A stretch of 64,000 bases of DNA from Cognatitamlana sp035818475 (GCF_035818475.1 NZ_JAYMGV010000003.1:124001-188000), one strand, 5' to 3'. Positions 25,167 to 34,267 are shown, counted from the stretch's first letter. The notes: generated by a model from the sequence alone, not told the origin. Made by a program: numbers and translations.

Positions 25167-25229
25167 AAAAGACTGTCTGAAAATGATTTGATCTAGTCAT
25201 ACAGAACACCACTTTTCAGACAGTCTTTT
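25167..25229. terminator. Long bidirectional hairpin terminator between usp and tolC
   Basis: Perfect 17-bp stem AAAAGACTGTCTGAAAA (25167-25183) / TTTTCAGACAGTCTTTT (25213-25229) around a 29-nt loop. A/T tracts flank both sides, so it can stop transcription from usp (+) and from the TolC gene (-), whose stop begins 3 nt away. Confidence 0.85.
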
Positions 25230-25231
25230 AT

Positions 25232-26626
25232 TTATAGTGCAGATGCTGCCAAAACATTAAATAGATTGGCTTTAGTTTTAAAAGCGCTGTTCTCAATGTC
25301 AATGGCTTTAAGTTTTGCATCTATAAGTTTTGATTCACGAGAGTTAACCAAGAATAAAGAACTTTCCCCTAAAAAGAACTTGCGTTCCTCAGCAGAAAGC
25401 ATTTTAGAATAATCATCAACTATAGTATTAGTGACATTGGTTTGCAATACATAAGAGTCTAGTTCCTGGTTGATGGCATTAATTTTATTTTTCAATGTTA
25501 CTCTTGTTGACTGAATTTCAAACTCTGTGTCCTGAATTTTAAGTTTGGCCAGTTTTAAATCAGCGCGTTCTTTTCTGAGAAATAGCGGGACACTAATATT
25601 CACCCCGCTTTTATAAGCCGAGGTACTGAATGATCTGGAGATTTCAGGCGTTTGAGACAAAAAGTTATATTGAAGATCAACCCTGGGTAAAAGGTTATTT
25701 AGTTTTAAGCGCTTTTCAATATTCAGACTTTGAAACTTATAATCTAATGATTGTAATTTTGGATGTTCTTCTAAATTTAAATTTTCAATATCTAATGCTG
25801 ATGTGTTCAATGTATTATCTATAGTTTCAAAGGTGTATATGTTTGGAATGATACCTTCTTGTATTTCTATTGGTGTATTCTCATTTAACCATAAGTAATT
25901 TGATAATTCTAAAGAGGTTTTAATAAATTTTATACGTGATTTTTCCAGGTTTAACTTTCTGTTGTTTAGAGCAATTCTTGCTTCCAAAGTATCAATGGCG
26001 GGTTTATCTCCTACTTCATAGCCTTTTTTAATACCATCAAAACGTACTTGGGCATTGTTTAAAAAATCTTCATAAACGCGCTTTTCATTATAAGTTTTCA
26101 ACCAATTAAAATAGGTAAGTGTGGCCTGGTAAAGAATATTGTTTACTAATAACTGTCTGTCATTTTTAGCCTGGTTTACAAAAAGCTTTGCTTGTTTAAG
26201 CATAGCCATTCGTTTATTGGTTAAAAAACCACGGGCTACTGATACGGAAACACCAACACTGTATAGCCCATCTTCAGGAACACTGGATTCGGGGTTAAGG
26301 AAATCTCCGGTGTTTTCTTCAAAATTTCCTTTGAGCTCTATACCATACCATGTTGGTATTTTAAAAGCAGCATTGAGTTTATCATAATATTCAGTGTTTT
26401 TGAATTTTTTTCTGTCGTAGTCTACCTCAATTTTTGGGTCGAATGCACCTCTGGCTTTCATTAATTTAGCTTCACTTTCGTTGATAACCAAATTGGCTTG
26501 TTTTACTATGGGATGAAACGATTTAACATAGCCCAAATATTCTGATAAGCTAATTACAAAGGTACTATCTTGTGCAAACAGGAACGAACTTGTTAGCAAC
26601 AGGATATTTAATAGAAAAGTTCTCAT
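25232..26626 (-). CDS. TolC-family outer-membrane efflux protein
   Basis: 464 residues. Signal peptide MRTFLLNILLLTSSFLFAQ. Two OEP repeats with long helices: YLGYVKSFHPIVKQANLVIN at the start, TYFNWLKTYNEKRVYEDFLN in repeat 1 and LPRVDLQYNFLSQTP plus LKLAKLKIQDTEFEIQSTRV in repeat 2. It forms the outer-membrane exit duct of a tripartite exporter. Its start overlaps the HlyD stop by 4 nt (26623-26626), so the order TetR-ABC-HlyD-TolC forms one operon. Length is standard for flavobacterial TolC. Confidence 0.93.
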   Translation of the reverse strand: MRTFLLNILLLTSSFLFAQDSTFVISLSEYLGYVKSFHPIVKQANLVINESEAKLMKARGAFDPKIEVDYDRKKFKNTEYYDKLNAAFKIPTWYGIELKGNFEENTGDFLNPESSVPEDGLYSVGVSVSVARGFLTNKRMAMLKQAKLFVNQAKNDRQLLVNNILYQATLTYFNWLKTYNEKRVYEDFLNNAQVRFDGIKKGYEVGDKPAIDTLEARIALNNRKLNLEKSRIKFIKTSLELSNYLWLNENTPIEIQEGIIPNIYTFETIDNTLNTSALDIENLNLEEHPKLQSLDYKFQSLNIEKRLKLNNLLPRVDLQYNFLSQTPEISRSFSTSAYKSGVNISVPLFLRKERADLKLAKLKIQDTEFEIQSTRVTLKNKINAINQELDSYVLQTNVTNTIVDDYSKMLSAEERKFFLGESSLFLVNSRESKLIDAKLKAIDIENSAFKTKANLFNVLAASAL

Positions 26627-27984
26627 TTTTTATCTTTTTTTGAAACTTTAGAGTCAGTGCCATCTGGCTGATAATAATTAGGTGGAAAGCTATTAATTTG
26701 TCGCCATAATTCAAACCAAATAGGAACATCTTCTAATAGAGCAATAGTTTTTGCTCCTGAACCAATACGAATAGCTTCAGGCCATTTATGATCAGTCTCA
26801 TCTGGAGCTAAAAGTATACGATAGCGCCCATTATTACTAATAAAGTTTTCTATAGCAACTACCTTAGCACCATAGGTTCCATATGATGCATTTGGCCATC
26901 CGCTAAAAACAATCGCCGGCCATCCATCAAATTGCACACGTACTTTTTCCCCTATATGTAGCAAAGGTAAATCAATTGGACGTACATAGGTTTCAACAGC
27001 CAGCTCATATTGTGAAGGCATTATCCCTACCAATTCTTCGCCTTCTTTAAACGTTACACCAATACCTCCGGTAAGTACTTTATTAATATACCCACTTTGA
27101 GGAGCGGTTACGTAAAGCAAATCATTACGCATCTTATAGTTGGTAGCTGCATTTTCAAGTTTGGTAACCTGTGCTTTAGCATCATAACCACTTGATTGTG
27201 CAGTATACATGTCACTTTGGGCTTTTGATATTTTATCAGTATAAGTAGCTTTTATTCTTGATAGTTCCAATTGAGCATTTAAAACCTCATTTTGACTGGC
27301 TATATATTTATTTTCCTGTGAAATTAGCTTAGCCTGAGTTTCTTGAAGTTTTAACCGTTTTTCTTCTACATCTTTAACAGCCTTTAAACCTTCCTCCTGA
27401 AGTGTTTTAATTCTATTAAATTGTCGCTCAGCAATAGTTATGTTAGTTTTTGCAGCTTCTAAATCAATACTGTCGCTCTTTACTTTCAAGTGTGATTGAA
27501 GCAGCTTGTTTTCCGTTTGTTTTAATTTTAATTGTTGCTCGTTTTTTAAAGCAGAAACCTGCCTGTTTAAAGCTTGAACTTTGCCTTCGTAAGCATTAAC
27601 AGAAGAAGATTTGGCTTCAATCTGCTGATTGGTTCTTTCAACTAGCTTATCATCAAAGTAATCACTTTTTATTTCGGAGATCCTAAGAATAGTATCTCCC
27701 TTTTTTACAAAATCACCTTCCTGGACATACCAATCTTCAATACGTCCCGGGATTTGAGACATAATATGTTGTGGTCTTTGATTTGGCTTTAATGTAGTTA
27801 CTAAACCCTTACCGGTTATATTTTGAGTCCAGGGTAAGAATAATACAATAAACATGACTATGGCAAAAGCAAGCAAAAACCTGTTAAAGAATTTATAATA
27901 GGTTTTATCCATGATATTTTTACCGGACTTGTATTTGGATAAGTCTATGGTTTTATTCAGTTGGTTATGTGATATATTTAGCAT
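26623..27984 (-). CDS. HlyD-family periplasmic adaptor
   Basis: 453 residues. A cytoplasmic N-terminus (about 1-36) precedes one membrane helix (about 37-57). The first lipoyl half is MSQIPGRIEDWYVQEGDFVK then KGDTILRISE. A long coiled coil (about 105-290) is seen, with AEYxRxxxL-like heptads such as QFNRIKTLQEEGLKAVKDVE. The second lipoyl half is VTAPQSGYINKVLTGGIGVT. The C-terminal beta-barrel region has VRVQFDGWPAIVFSGWPN. It bridges the ABC protein and TolC. The gap to the ABC gene is 11 nt. Cargo unknown. Confidence 0.92.
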   Translation of the reverse strand: MLNISHNQLNKTIDLSKYKSGKNIMDKTYYKFFNRFLLAFAIVMFIVLFLPWTQNITGKGLVTTLKPNQRPQHIMSQIPGRIEDWYVQEGDFVKKGDTILRISEIKSDYFDDKLVERTNQQIEAKSSSVNAYEGKVQALNRQVSALKNEQQLKLKQTENKLLQSHLKVKSDSIDLEAAKTNITIAERQFNRIKTLQEEGLKAVKDVEEKRLKLQETQAKLISQENKYIASQNEVLNAQLELSRIKATYTDKISKAQSDMYTAQSSGYDAKAQVTKLENAATNYKMRNDLLYVTAPQSGYINKVLTGGIGVTFKEGEELVGIMPSQYELAVETYVRPIDLPLLHIGEKVRVQFDGWPAIVFSGWPNASYGTYGAKVVAIENFISNNGRYRILLAPDETDHKWPEAIRIGSGAKTIALLEDVPIWFELWRQINSFPPNYYQPDGTDSKVSKKDKK

Positions 27985-27995
27985 AACTTCTCTTT

Positions 27996-29654
27996 TTAAT
28001 TTTTAATTCTACCGTTTTCCAGGGTTATAATCTCACTACATTTATCTGACCAGGTATTATTACTACTTACTACAATTAGAGCCCATGGTCTATCTTTATG
28101 GGTTAAGTAGTCAACAATAGAGTTGGTCTCTTTCTCATTAAACCGGTCCAGAGCATCTTCCAGAATAAGTACTTTTGGAGATTTTAAAATGGCTCGAGCC
28201 AGTACAATTTTTTTAGATAAGGTATATGACATTTGCTTGCCATCAGGATAAAGTATAGTGTTCAAGCCATGGGGTTGATCTTTTATAAAGTTTTTAAGTC
28301 CAACCTGGCTAAGTACCTCATGAATGTCTTCATCTGAAACGTGGGAGTTTCCAAAAGTCAAATTATCTTTTATGCTACCTTCAAAAGGTGTTTCATCAGA
28401 TAATGATAGTCCCAATTGCGATCTGTAGAAGTTTAAATGCAAACTGCTAATGGACATATCATTAACATATAAATTTCCTGAAGTAGCTTGAATAACTCCG
28501 GATATAAGGCGAAGTAAAGTTGATTTTCCGGAACCACTTTCCCCTTTTACTAAAATTCTGCTTTTAGGATCTATATTTAATGAAATATCTTTTAAAATAT
28601 GTTTGTCCCTGTTTGATACTTCATAGGTTACATGATTTAATTCAATATGAATACCTTTACTAAATACAGGTTCTTCACCTTCTTGACTTTCAAGGTCTTT
28701 ATCAATTATTTGGCCTATTTTTTCTAATGAAGTTAAACTGTCATAAAACGGTTCTAAACCTAGAATAAGTTTTTCAACTGAAGCAATGACTAAAAGAATG
28801 ATAATTTCTGCTGCAACAAACTGACCAATATTCATTTCTTGATTTAATACTAAGGCTCCACCAATTAATAGTAAACTTGCAGTCACAATAACCTTGAATG
28901 TTATCATTTGAGAGTACTGAAGTATTAAAACTTTAAAATGACTTTCCCTGGCTTTTAGGTAGCCGTTTACCAAATCGTCATTTTTATCAATACCTAGATT
29001 TGTACTTCCGGATAGTTTAAAACTAATAACAGTACGCGCTATTTCCTGAATCCAATGGGCAACTTTATATTTGTTTTTAGATTCTTTTAAACTTGTTTCA
29101 AGCCCTTGTTGTGCTGTAAATTTAAAGACCACGGAAATAAGTAATAGCAACAGGAGACCAAATACTATAAAAAATGGATGATAAAACGAAAGGAGAATTA
29201 ATGCAAATACAATTTGAAGCATTGCAGTTGGTACATCAATTAGTATTTTAGCTAAACTTTTCTGAATAGTTAGAGTGTCAAAAAACCTGTTTGCTAATTC
29301 TGGTGGGTAGTAATTGCGTAACTCAGACATTTTAATTTTAGGGAATCTGTAACTGAAATCAAAAGACGCCCTGGTAAAAATACGTTGTTGTACTGTTTCA
29401 ATAATTCGCAATTGCATGAGCTGAAGCGCTCCTGAGAATGCAACTCCAACAGTTACAAGAATGACCAGTATTACCCATGAAGTTGAAACCTGAGCACCTT
29501 GTATTAAGTTTATAATGGCCTGAATACCTAATGGTAGAGATAATGAAATAATACCAGAAAAAATAGCATAGTAGAAAATCTGTAAAATGTCTTTTTTCTC
29601 TAATTGTAGTAAACCTAGTAAGCGTTGCCATGGGGTTTTTGTAGATTTTACCAT
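27996..29654 (-). CDS. ABC exporter (fused membrane and ATPase domains) with a degenerate ATPase site
   Basis: 552 residues. The ABC type-1 membrane domain (about 1-310; about six helices) is followed by one nucleotide-binding domain (about 335-552). The P-loop KGESGSGKSTLLRLISG is intact. Other motifs are altered: the Q-loop position reads GLSLSDETPF (Ser for Gln), the signature LSGGQ position reads MSYTL, Walker B reads VLILEDALD (Glu-Asp for Asp-Glu), and the H-loop position reads VVSSNN (Ser for His). No N-terminal peptidase domain. With HlyD and TolC it would form a type I-like exporter, but ATP hydrolysis by the usual mechanism is doubtful. The start is 2 nt after the TetR stop. Confidence 0.88.
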   Translation of the reverse strand: MVKSTKTPWQRLLGLLQLEKKDILQIFYYAIFSGIISLSLPLGIQAIINLIQGAQVSTSWVILVILVTVGVAFSGALQLMQLRIIETVQQRIFTRASFDFSYRFPKIKMSELRNYYPPELANRFFDTLTIQKSLAKILIDVPTAMLQIVFALILLSFYHPFFIVFGLLLLLLISVVFKFTAQQGLETSLKESKNKYKVAHWIQEIARTVISFKLSGSTNLGIDKNDDLVNGYLKARESHFKVLILQYSQMITFKVIVTASLLLIGGALVLNQEMNIGQFVAAEIIILLVIASVEKLILGLEPFYDSLTSLEKIGQIIDKDLESQEGEEPVFSKGIHIELNHVTYEVSNRDKHILKDISLNIDPKSRILVKGESGSGKSTLLRLISGVIQATSGNLYVNDMSISSLHLNFYRSQLGLSLSDETPFEGSIKDNLTFGNSHVSDEDIHEVLSQVGLKNFIKDQPHGLNTILYPDGKQMSYTLSKKIVLARAILKSPKVLILEDALDRFNEKETNSIVDYLTHKDRPWALIVVSSNNTWSDKCSEIITLENGRIKN

Positions 29655-29656
29655 AA

Positions 29657-30331
29657 TTAAATTTTTAATGTATTTAAGGTTAAATTAATAAAGAAATCTG
29701 ATGGTTGAACGTCTGTATTACAATCTGTCATTGAAGCAAAATGATCCTTTAAAAAGTGCTGATGTAAACTCCCTTCAATTATTGTACTTGCTAATGATGA
29801 AGCAAAGGCATATTTTGGAGTTGTTTCTGTAATAATGTCCCGTAATCTGGAAACCACTCTTTTGTAAATTACAAAATAACCATCTTTGTTTTCCTGATCT
29901 ACTTCTTTGGTTAGAAAGGATTTTGAGTTTTCATTAATAATAATGCTATTCAAAACCACTTCATTAATATGAGAAAATTTAGAGTCTTCTTTGGTAGTTC
30001 TGCAAAGAATTTCAATAGCTTTTACCAATTTTTCTTTATTATCATGTATGCTGTGGGTTTCAAGCACCATTTGATACTCGATCCATGCCCAATACCATGA
30101 AGACAAATACAAAAGTAATTTATGCTTGTTTTCAAAATAACGGTACACAGAACTTTCATTAGACCCTATTTTAATACCTAGTTTTTTAAAGGTAAAAGCG
30201 TCAAACCCAATCTCATTTATTAATAAAATGCTGTGTTGTACTATGCGTTTCCCTAAAGCAGAAGACTCCGGGTCTTTTACATAGATTTTATCAGGCACAG
30301 CAATCTTTAAATTTGAAAGTAGATTATGCAT
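29657..30331 (-). CDS. TetR/AcrR-family transcriptional regulator
   Basis: 224 residues. The helix-turn-helix is FDAFTFKKLGIKIGSNESSV then YRYFENKHKLLLYLSSW (about 40-76), a standard TetR N-terminal domain, with a helical ligand/dimer domain after it. It is first in the operon TetR-ABC-HlyD-TolC (2-nt gap to the ABC gene) and therefore likely autoregulates the exporter. A perfect palindrome lies 25 nt upstream of its start. Inducer unknown. Confidence 0.9.
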   Translation of the reverse strand: MHNLLSNLKIAVPDKIYVKDPESSALGKRIVQHSILLINEIGFDAFTFKKLGIKIGSNESSVYRYFENKHKLLLYLSSWYWAWIEYQMVLETHSIHDNKEKLVKAIEILCRTTKEDSKFSHINEVVLNSIIINENSKSFLTKEVDQENKDGYFVIYKRVVSRLRDIITETTPKYAFASSLASTIIEGSLHQHFLKDHFASMTDCNTDVQPSDFFINLTLNTLKI

Positions 30332-30355
30332 AACTGGAAGTTTTGTTTGCGAATA

Positions 30356-30372
30356 TAATAGTAATACTATTA
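30356..30372. promoter_or_regulatory. Candidate operator for the TetR regulator
   Basis: Perfect 17-bp palindrome TAATAGTA-A-TACTATTA, 8-bp arms, located 25-41 nt upstream of the tetR start (30331, minus strand). Size and position suit a TetR dimer repressing its own export operon. No convincing TAnnTTTG element was found beside it. Confidence 0.5.
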
Positions 30373-30404
30373 ATTTTAGGTGTAAATGTATTAATTTGAT
30401 AAAA

Positions 30405-30448
30405 GTTTAACACTTGCTACGTTGTAAAACATCATTCAAGTGTTTAAC
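30405..30448 (-). terminator. Weak candidate terminator after the cbb3 cluster
   Basis: GTTTAACACTTG (30405-30416) pairs with CAAGTGTTTAAC (30437-30448) with one mismatch around a 20-nt loop. On the minus strand it is followed by TTTTATC. It lies just past the stop of the last gene of the cluster (30454) and before tetR. Confidence 0.4.
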
Positions 30449-30453
30449 GATCT

Positions 30454-31155
30454 CTAAAGGCAGTCAATATTATTGGAAACAGGGTCAAAAACCGGGGCAG
30501 GAGAGAGGTAGGGAATTCCTAAGCCTAATCCACGAATAATAAATAAAATACCAATAAGTACTATAAAAGCGGGTATGATTTTTTGAATACGTTGTCTTAT
30601 TGTCCCTTTTAAAAAATGACTAAAATAAATGGCAGTGGTCATAAGTGGAATAGTACCCAAGCCAAAAACAGCCATATATAAACTACCGCTTATTGCATTT
30701 CCTCTGGCTATAGCAGCAAAGACCGCCATATATACTAAGCCACAAGGTAAAAAACCATTTAAAAAACCAATAGTAAGGAAGGTGTCTAAGGTTTTTTTCT
30801 TCATGGCACTACCTAGAGCAGATTTAACTTTTGAAATAACCCTATAAATAGGTTTTGAGGCATTATACTTATTAAATATTTTTTGGGGAATAATAACAAT
30901 TAAAATCAAAACGATTCCAATTAGAATAGAAAGCTGTTGTTGAAACCCAAAAAGATAAAGACTTTTTCCTATGAGTCCAAAAATTAAGCCTATAATACTA
31001 TAGGATAAAAGCCTTCCAAAGTGGTAAGTCACAATTTGTGAGACTTTTTTAAGGTTGTTTGATTGATCTACAGGAAGCATAAAAGCAATAGGTCCGCACA
31101 TGCCTACACAGTGAAAACTACCCAATATTCCTAATATAAATGCAGAAACAAGCAT
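30454..31155 (-). CDS. Sulfite exporter TauE/SafE-like protein of the cbb3 oxidase cluster
   Basis: 233 residues, about six membrane helices. MLVSAFILGILGSFHCVGMC then GPIAFMLP opens the DsbD-like/UreH-type transmembrane domain with the HCxGMC metal-like motif. A second internal motif, LNGFLPCGLVYMAVFAA, holds the paired Pro-Cys-Gly. In cbb3 clusters this family sits at the place of ccoH/ccoI accessories and is thought to help metal handling or redox assembly of the oxidase. The start lies 1 nt after the stop of the FixH gene (31157). Last gene of the cluster. Confidence 0.87.
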   Translation of the reverse strand: MLVSAFILGILGSFHCVGMCGPIAFMLPVDQSNNLKKVSQIVTYHFGRLLSYSIIGLIFGLIGKSLYLFGFQQQLSILIGIVLILIVIIPQKIFNKYNASKPIYRVISKVKSALGSAMKKKTLDTFLTIGFLNGFLPCGLVYMAVFAAIARGNAISGSLYMAVFGLGTIPLMTTAIYFSHFLKGTIRQRIQKIIPAFIVLIGILFIIRGLGLGIPYLSPAPVFDPVSNNIDCL

Positions 31156-31156
31156 A

Positions 31157-31603
31157 TTAATACGTTATGGGCTCTTTAAATAAATAAGATTTTCCCTTAT
31201 ATTGCCAATCTATTTTAATGTTCCAACGACCATCTACCAAACGTTTGTCAGGTATGAGCAAATAAGGATTAGACAATGAAATAGCAGTTTCAAAGTCCAG
31301 TTGTTTGTTAGATGGTCTATATAGGAACACTTTACCGGTAATATTTTTATAATCCAGTGATTCAGGGAATTTAATTGTTAACCCCTGGTCTGACTTCTTA
31401 TAACTTATATTTTCTTTTAAGATTTTAGCATTGTTTAGTTTGTCAATATCTTCTTGATAAGCTAACTCTTCGGCATAATAGTCTTCAGTAACTAACTCGT
31501 GCTCAAAGTCTTTGTCTACATTCATAGTAATAACAAAGTACATGATAAAAGAAATAAATCCAATAAATGCCAACACAATTCCGGTACCCCAATTTATTTT
31601 CAT
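31157..31603 (-). CDS. ccoH: FixH/CcoH-family oxidase assembly protein
   Basis: 148 residues. One N-terminal membrane helix (MKINWGTGIVLAFIGFISFI, to about residue 26), then a conserved segment VDKDFEHELVTEDYYAEELA plus YQEDIDKLNNA typical of FixH. A beta-rich periplasmic domain follows, with GKVFLYRPSNKQLDFETAIS and DGRWNIKIDWQYKGKSYLF. It helps assemble cbb3 cytochrome oxidase in the inner membrane. It lies between ccoG (45 nt upstream) and the SafE-like gene (1 nt downstream). Confidence 0.9.
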   Translation of the reverse strand: MKINWGTGIVLAFIGFISFIMYFVITMNVDKDFEHELVTEDYYAEELAYQEDIDKLNNAKILKENISYKKSDQGLTIKFPESLDYKNITGKVFLYRPSNKQLDFETAISLSNPYLLIPDKRLVDGRWNIKIDWQYKGKSYLFKEPITY

Positions 31604-31648
31604 CGTTTATTTTTTTATTCTGAATATTCCAGAGTTTTATTATTAAAG

Positions 31649-33073
31649 TTATTTAAAACTTCTAGGGCCTAAAAAATTAGCCGTAGTAGTTTCTATTAAT
31701 TTATCACCTTCATAAACACCAATCTCTATTTTGTTTCTATCTCCGGATAATAACGAATTATTAATTTCCACAAATAAAGTACCTTCTGCTAAATCCTGGC
31801 TTGGCACCACAAAATTATTGCTGGTGGCCACTAATTTTAAAGTACCCTTATGAGATATTAGCTTTAACGTTACATTTTCAATATCCCTTGATGTTTTATT
31901 TACCAGTTTATAGGTAAATACATTGCTTATTATATTATTCTCTTTATGTTCGTATAGTTGCCCAGGTAGTCTCAAAACATTGGCTTCCACATCATTTCTT
32001 AAAAATAACATTCCGGTTAACAGACCAATCATTATGCTTAAAACGGCTATATAGCCTTTCATTCTCGCTGTTAATTTAAAGGGTGTTTTCTTTTCTATAT
32101 TTTCTTCACTAGCGTAACGTATTAACCCTTTTGGTAAATTAATACTTTCCATTATATGATCACATTCATCAATGCATGCTGTACAGTTTACACATTCTAA
32201 TTGGGTGCCGTTTCTAATGTCAATTCCTGTAGGGCAGACATGAACACACTGCATGCAGTCAATACAATCTCCATGACCCAAGGCATTTCTGTCTTCATTT
32301 TTTCTGAATTTTTTTCTGCCGTTTTCACCTTCACCACGTTTGTGATCATAAGCAACAACTATAGATTTAGTATCCAATAGAACACCTTGCAACCTTCCAT
32401 AAGGACAGGCAATAACACAAACTTGTTCTCTAAACCAGCCAAATACAAAATAAAATACAGCAGTAAAGATGGTTAGAGATATAAGTGTGCTAAGATGTTT
32501 GGAAGGGCCATCAGTAATATATTGAATGAGTTTATCACTGCTTATCAAATAGGCTAAAAACACATTGGCGATAATAAAAGAAATGATGGCAAAAATTATA
32601 AATTTTAATCCTCTTTTTCTTATTTTTTCAGCATCCCATTTTTGCCTTGCCAGTTTACGTTGTTTGTTTCTGTCTCCTTCAATCCAATATTCAATTCTAC
32701 GGAAAACCATTTCCATAAAAATGGTTTGCGGACAAATCCATCCACAAAATATTCTGCCAAAAGCAACAGTGAAAAGGGTGATAAATATCACACCTATCAG
32801 CATTGAAATAACAAATAAATGAAAGTCTTGCGGCCAAAATGGAAATCCAAAAATATTGAAACGGCGTTCCAATACATTGAACATTAAAAACTGATTGCCG
32901 TTTACTTTAATAAAGGGCGACAAAATAAGAATAGCCAGTAATATGTAGCTTACCAGCTTACGATTTTTGTAAAACTTCCCACTTGGCTTTTTAGGAAATA
33001 CCCAGGCCCGTTTTCCATCTTCAGTAATTGTACCAATAGAATCTCTGAATATTTCGTTTTCCGGGGTTTCCAA
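31649..33073 (-). CDS. ccoG: Cytochrome c oxidase accessory protein CcoG (FixG/RdxA)
   Basis: 474 residues. Membrane helices lie near 39-57, 85-107, 153-175 and 190-212, with the NapH-like motif GRIFCGWICPQTIFMEMVFR and CVIACPYGRLQGVLLD. A 2x[4Fe-4S] ferredoxin module follows: CIDCMQCVHVCPTGIDIRNG and CVNCTACIDECDHIM. A further helix near 340-358 is followed by an Ig-like periplasmic domain (about 360-474). CcoG reduces Cu(II) for the oxidase copper centre. It lies 61 nt after ccoP in the cluster. Confidence 0.96.
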   Translation of the reverse strand: METPENEIFRDSIGTITEDGKRAWVFPKKPSGKFYKNRKLVSYILLAILILSPFIKVNGNQFLMFNVLERRFNIFGFPFWPQDFHLFVISMLIGVIFITLFTVAFGRIFCGWICPQTIFMEMVFRRIEYWIEGDRNKQRKLARQKWDAEKIRKRGLKFIIFAIISFIIANVFLAYLISSDKLIQYITDGPSKHLSTLISLTIFTAVFYFVFGWFREQVCVIACPYGRLQGVLLDTKSIVVAYDHKRGEGENGRKKFRKNEDRNALGHGDCIDCMQCVHVCPTGIDIRNGTQLECVNCTACIDECDHIMESINLPKGLIRYASEENIEKKTPFKLTARMKGYIAVLSIMIGLLTGMLFLRNDVEANVLRLPGQLYEHKENNIISNVFTYKLVNKTSRDIENVTLKLISHKGTLKLVATSNNFVVPSQDLAEGTLFVEINNSLLSGDRNKIEIGVYEGDKLIETTTANFLGPRSFK

Positions 33074-33134
33074 AGCTTTTTTTATTTAAGGCCTCAAAAA
33101 GTCATGTGATAACTTTCTGAGGTCTATCCTTAAT

Positions 33135-34064
33135 TTAGTTTGTAGTTGTTTGTATTGAATCCGTTACGGTTTCAGCAGGCGTCTCAACACTCTCATCAAT
33201 CACTAGATCGCCTTCTGGAGCTTTAGGATTTGCAGGGGTAGTACCTTGAAATGTTAACACATAACTAGATACTTGTGCAATCTCTAAAGGTTTTAATTGT
33301 GTTTTCCAGGCAATCATACCCTTACCGGAACGGCCACCTTCAGATACGGTTTTAAATACACTCTTTATATCACCACCTAATATCCAGTGTTTGTCTGTTA
33401 AATTTGGCCCAATTCCACCACCACCATCAGCCATATGACAGGCTACACAGTTAGTGTCAAAAATAGATTTACCTGCACTTAAATCAGAGGCCTCGGTTAA
33501 TTGTGTTACCGTATTAACATCTACTAAATCTTTAGCTGTTTTTTTGTAGGCCTCAATAGCTATTTTTGCTTCGGCTAATTCTGTTTCTAATTCGTCTATT
33601 TGAGACGGGCCGCTAAATACATGGTACCTCAATAGGTATACAGCACCAAAAATTATCGTAATGTAAAAACCATAAAGCCACCAAGGCGGTAAGTTGTTAT
33701 CCAACTCCTTTATGCCATCGTAATTGTGATCTAAAATGATTTCACCTTCTTCTTCAATAGGTTTCTGTCCTAAAAGTTTGGTATAAGTTTCTTTTAACCA
33801 GGTAAATTTTACCGAACTTTCTTTTTCAGCTAAAAAGCGTGCTTTGGCCGCTTCATCTAATTTGTGAAGCATCACGTTTTCTAAAGCTCCAATTATAGCT
33901 TCAATCGCAATTAAGATAAGAAGCACCAATAGCAAGAATAGCATGACCATGGGGTATTCTACAAATGCCGGTTTTTCTCCAGAATCGATAAAGAATTCTA
34001 CGGCTCCGAAAATGATAAAAAATACGATTGGAACTCGAATCCAGGATGGAACTAAATTTCTCAT
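33135..34064 (-). CDS. ccoP: cbb3-type cytochrome c oxidase subunit CcoP (single-haem form)
   Basis: 309 residues. About three membrane helices (near 9-27, 38-63 and 127-147), the last within the CcoP N-domain motif NNLPPWWLYGFYITIIFGAV. One c-type haem site, CVACH (about 209-213), is followed by GGIGPNLTDKHWILGG and a later Met region GKGMIAWKTQL. Proteobacterial CcoP has two haems; a single one is usual in Bacteroidota. It donates electrons to the CcoO haem. The start overlaps the ccoQ stop by 4 nt. The C-terminal tail is acidic and Thr-rich. Confidence 0.94.
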   Translation of the reverse strand: MRNLVPSWIRVPIVFFIIFGAVEFFIDSGEKPAFVEYPMVMLFLLLVLLILIAIEAIIGALENVMLHKLDEAAKARFLAEKESSVKFTWLKETYTKLLGQKPIEEEGEIILDHNYDGIKELDNNLPPWWLYGFYITIIFGAVYLLRYHVFSGPSQIDELETELAEAKIAIEAYKKTAKDLVDVNTVTQLTEASDLSAGKSIFDTNCVACHMADGGGGIGPNLTDKHWILGGDIKSVFKTVSEGGRSGKGMIAWKTQLKPLEIAQVSSYVLTFQGTTPANPKAPEGDLVIDESVETPAETVTDSIQTTTN

Positions 34065-34249
34065 AATATGTCGTCGTTTTGGTGGTTGTCTAATGGAATA
34101 TTACTAACGGTTTTTATATAGTCTTTTTTAGCGGTAAATACCCACCAAAACAGTGCTACAAAAAAGATAAAAAAGATAAGTAAGGAGATAATAGGGTATA
34201 TTTCTATACCCGAAATGGTCTCCATATGATTTTTTATGTATTTCAACAT
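34061..34249 (-). CDS. ccoQ: CcoQ/FixQ-like small subunit of cbb3 oxidase
   Basis: 62 residues with a single membrane helix (about 20-39: IISLLIFFIFFVALFWWVFT) and the following KKDYIK, as in CcoQ. It is located between ccoNO (18 nt upstream) and ccoP (4-nt overlap downstream). It probably stabilises the oxidase complex. Short, so the assignment leans on position and helix pattern. Confidence 0.87.
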   Translation of the reverse strand: MLKYIKNHMETISGIEIYPIISLLIFFIFFVALFWWVFTAKKDYIKTVSNIPLDNHQNDDIL

Positions 34250-34267
34250 GCTATTTTGTTTTGATGG

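Noticed and set aside
33135..34064. Single CxxCH in CcoP as a degenerate oxidase subunit
   Set aside because: Mono-haem CcoP with fused CcoNO is the regular Bacteroidota form.
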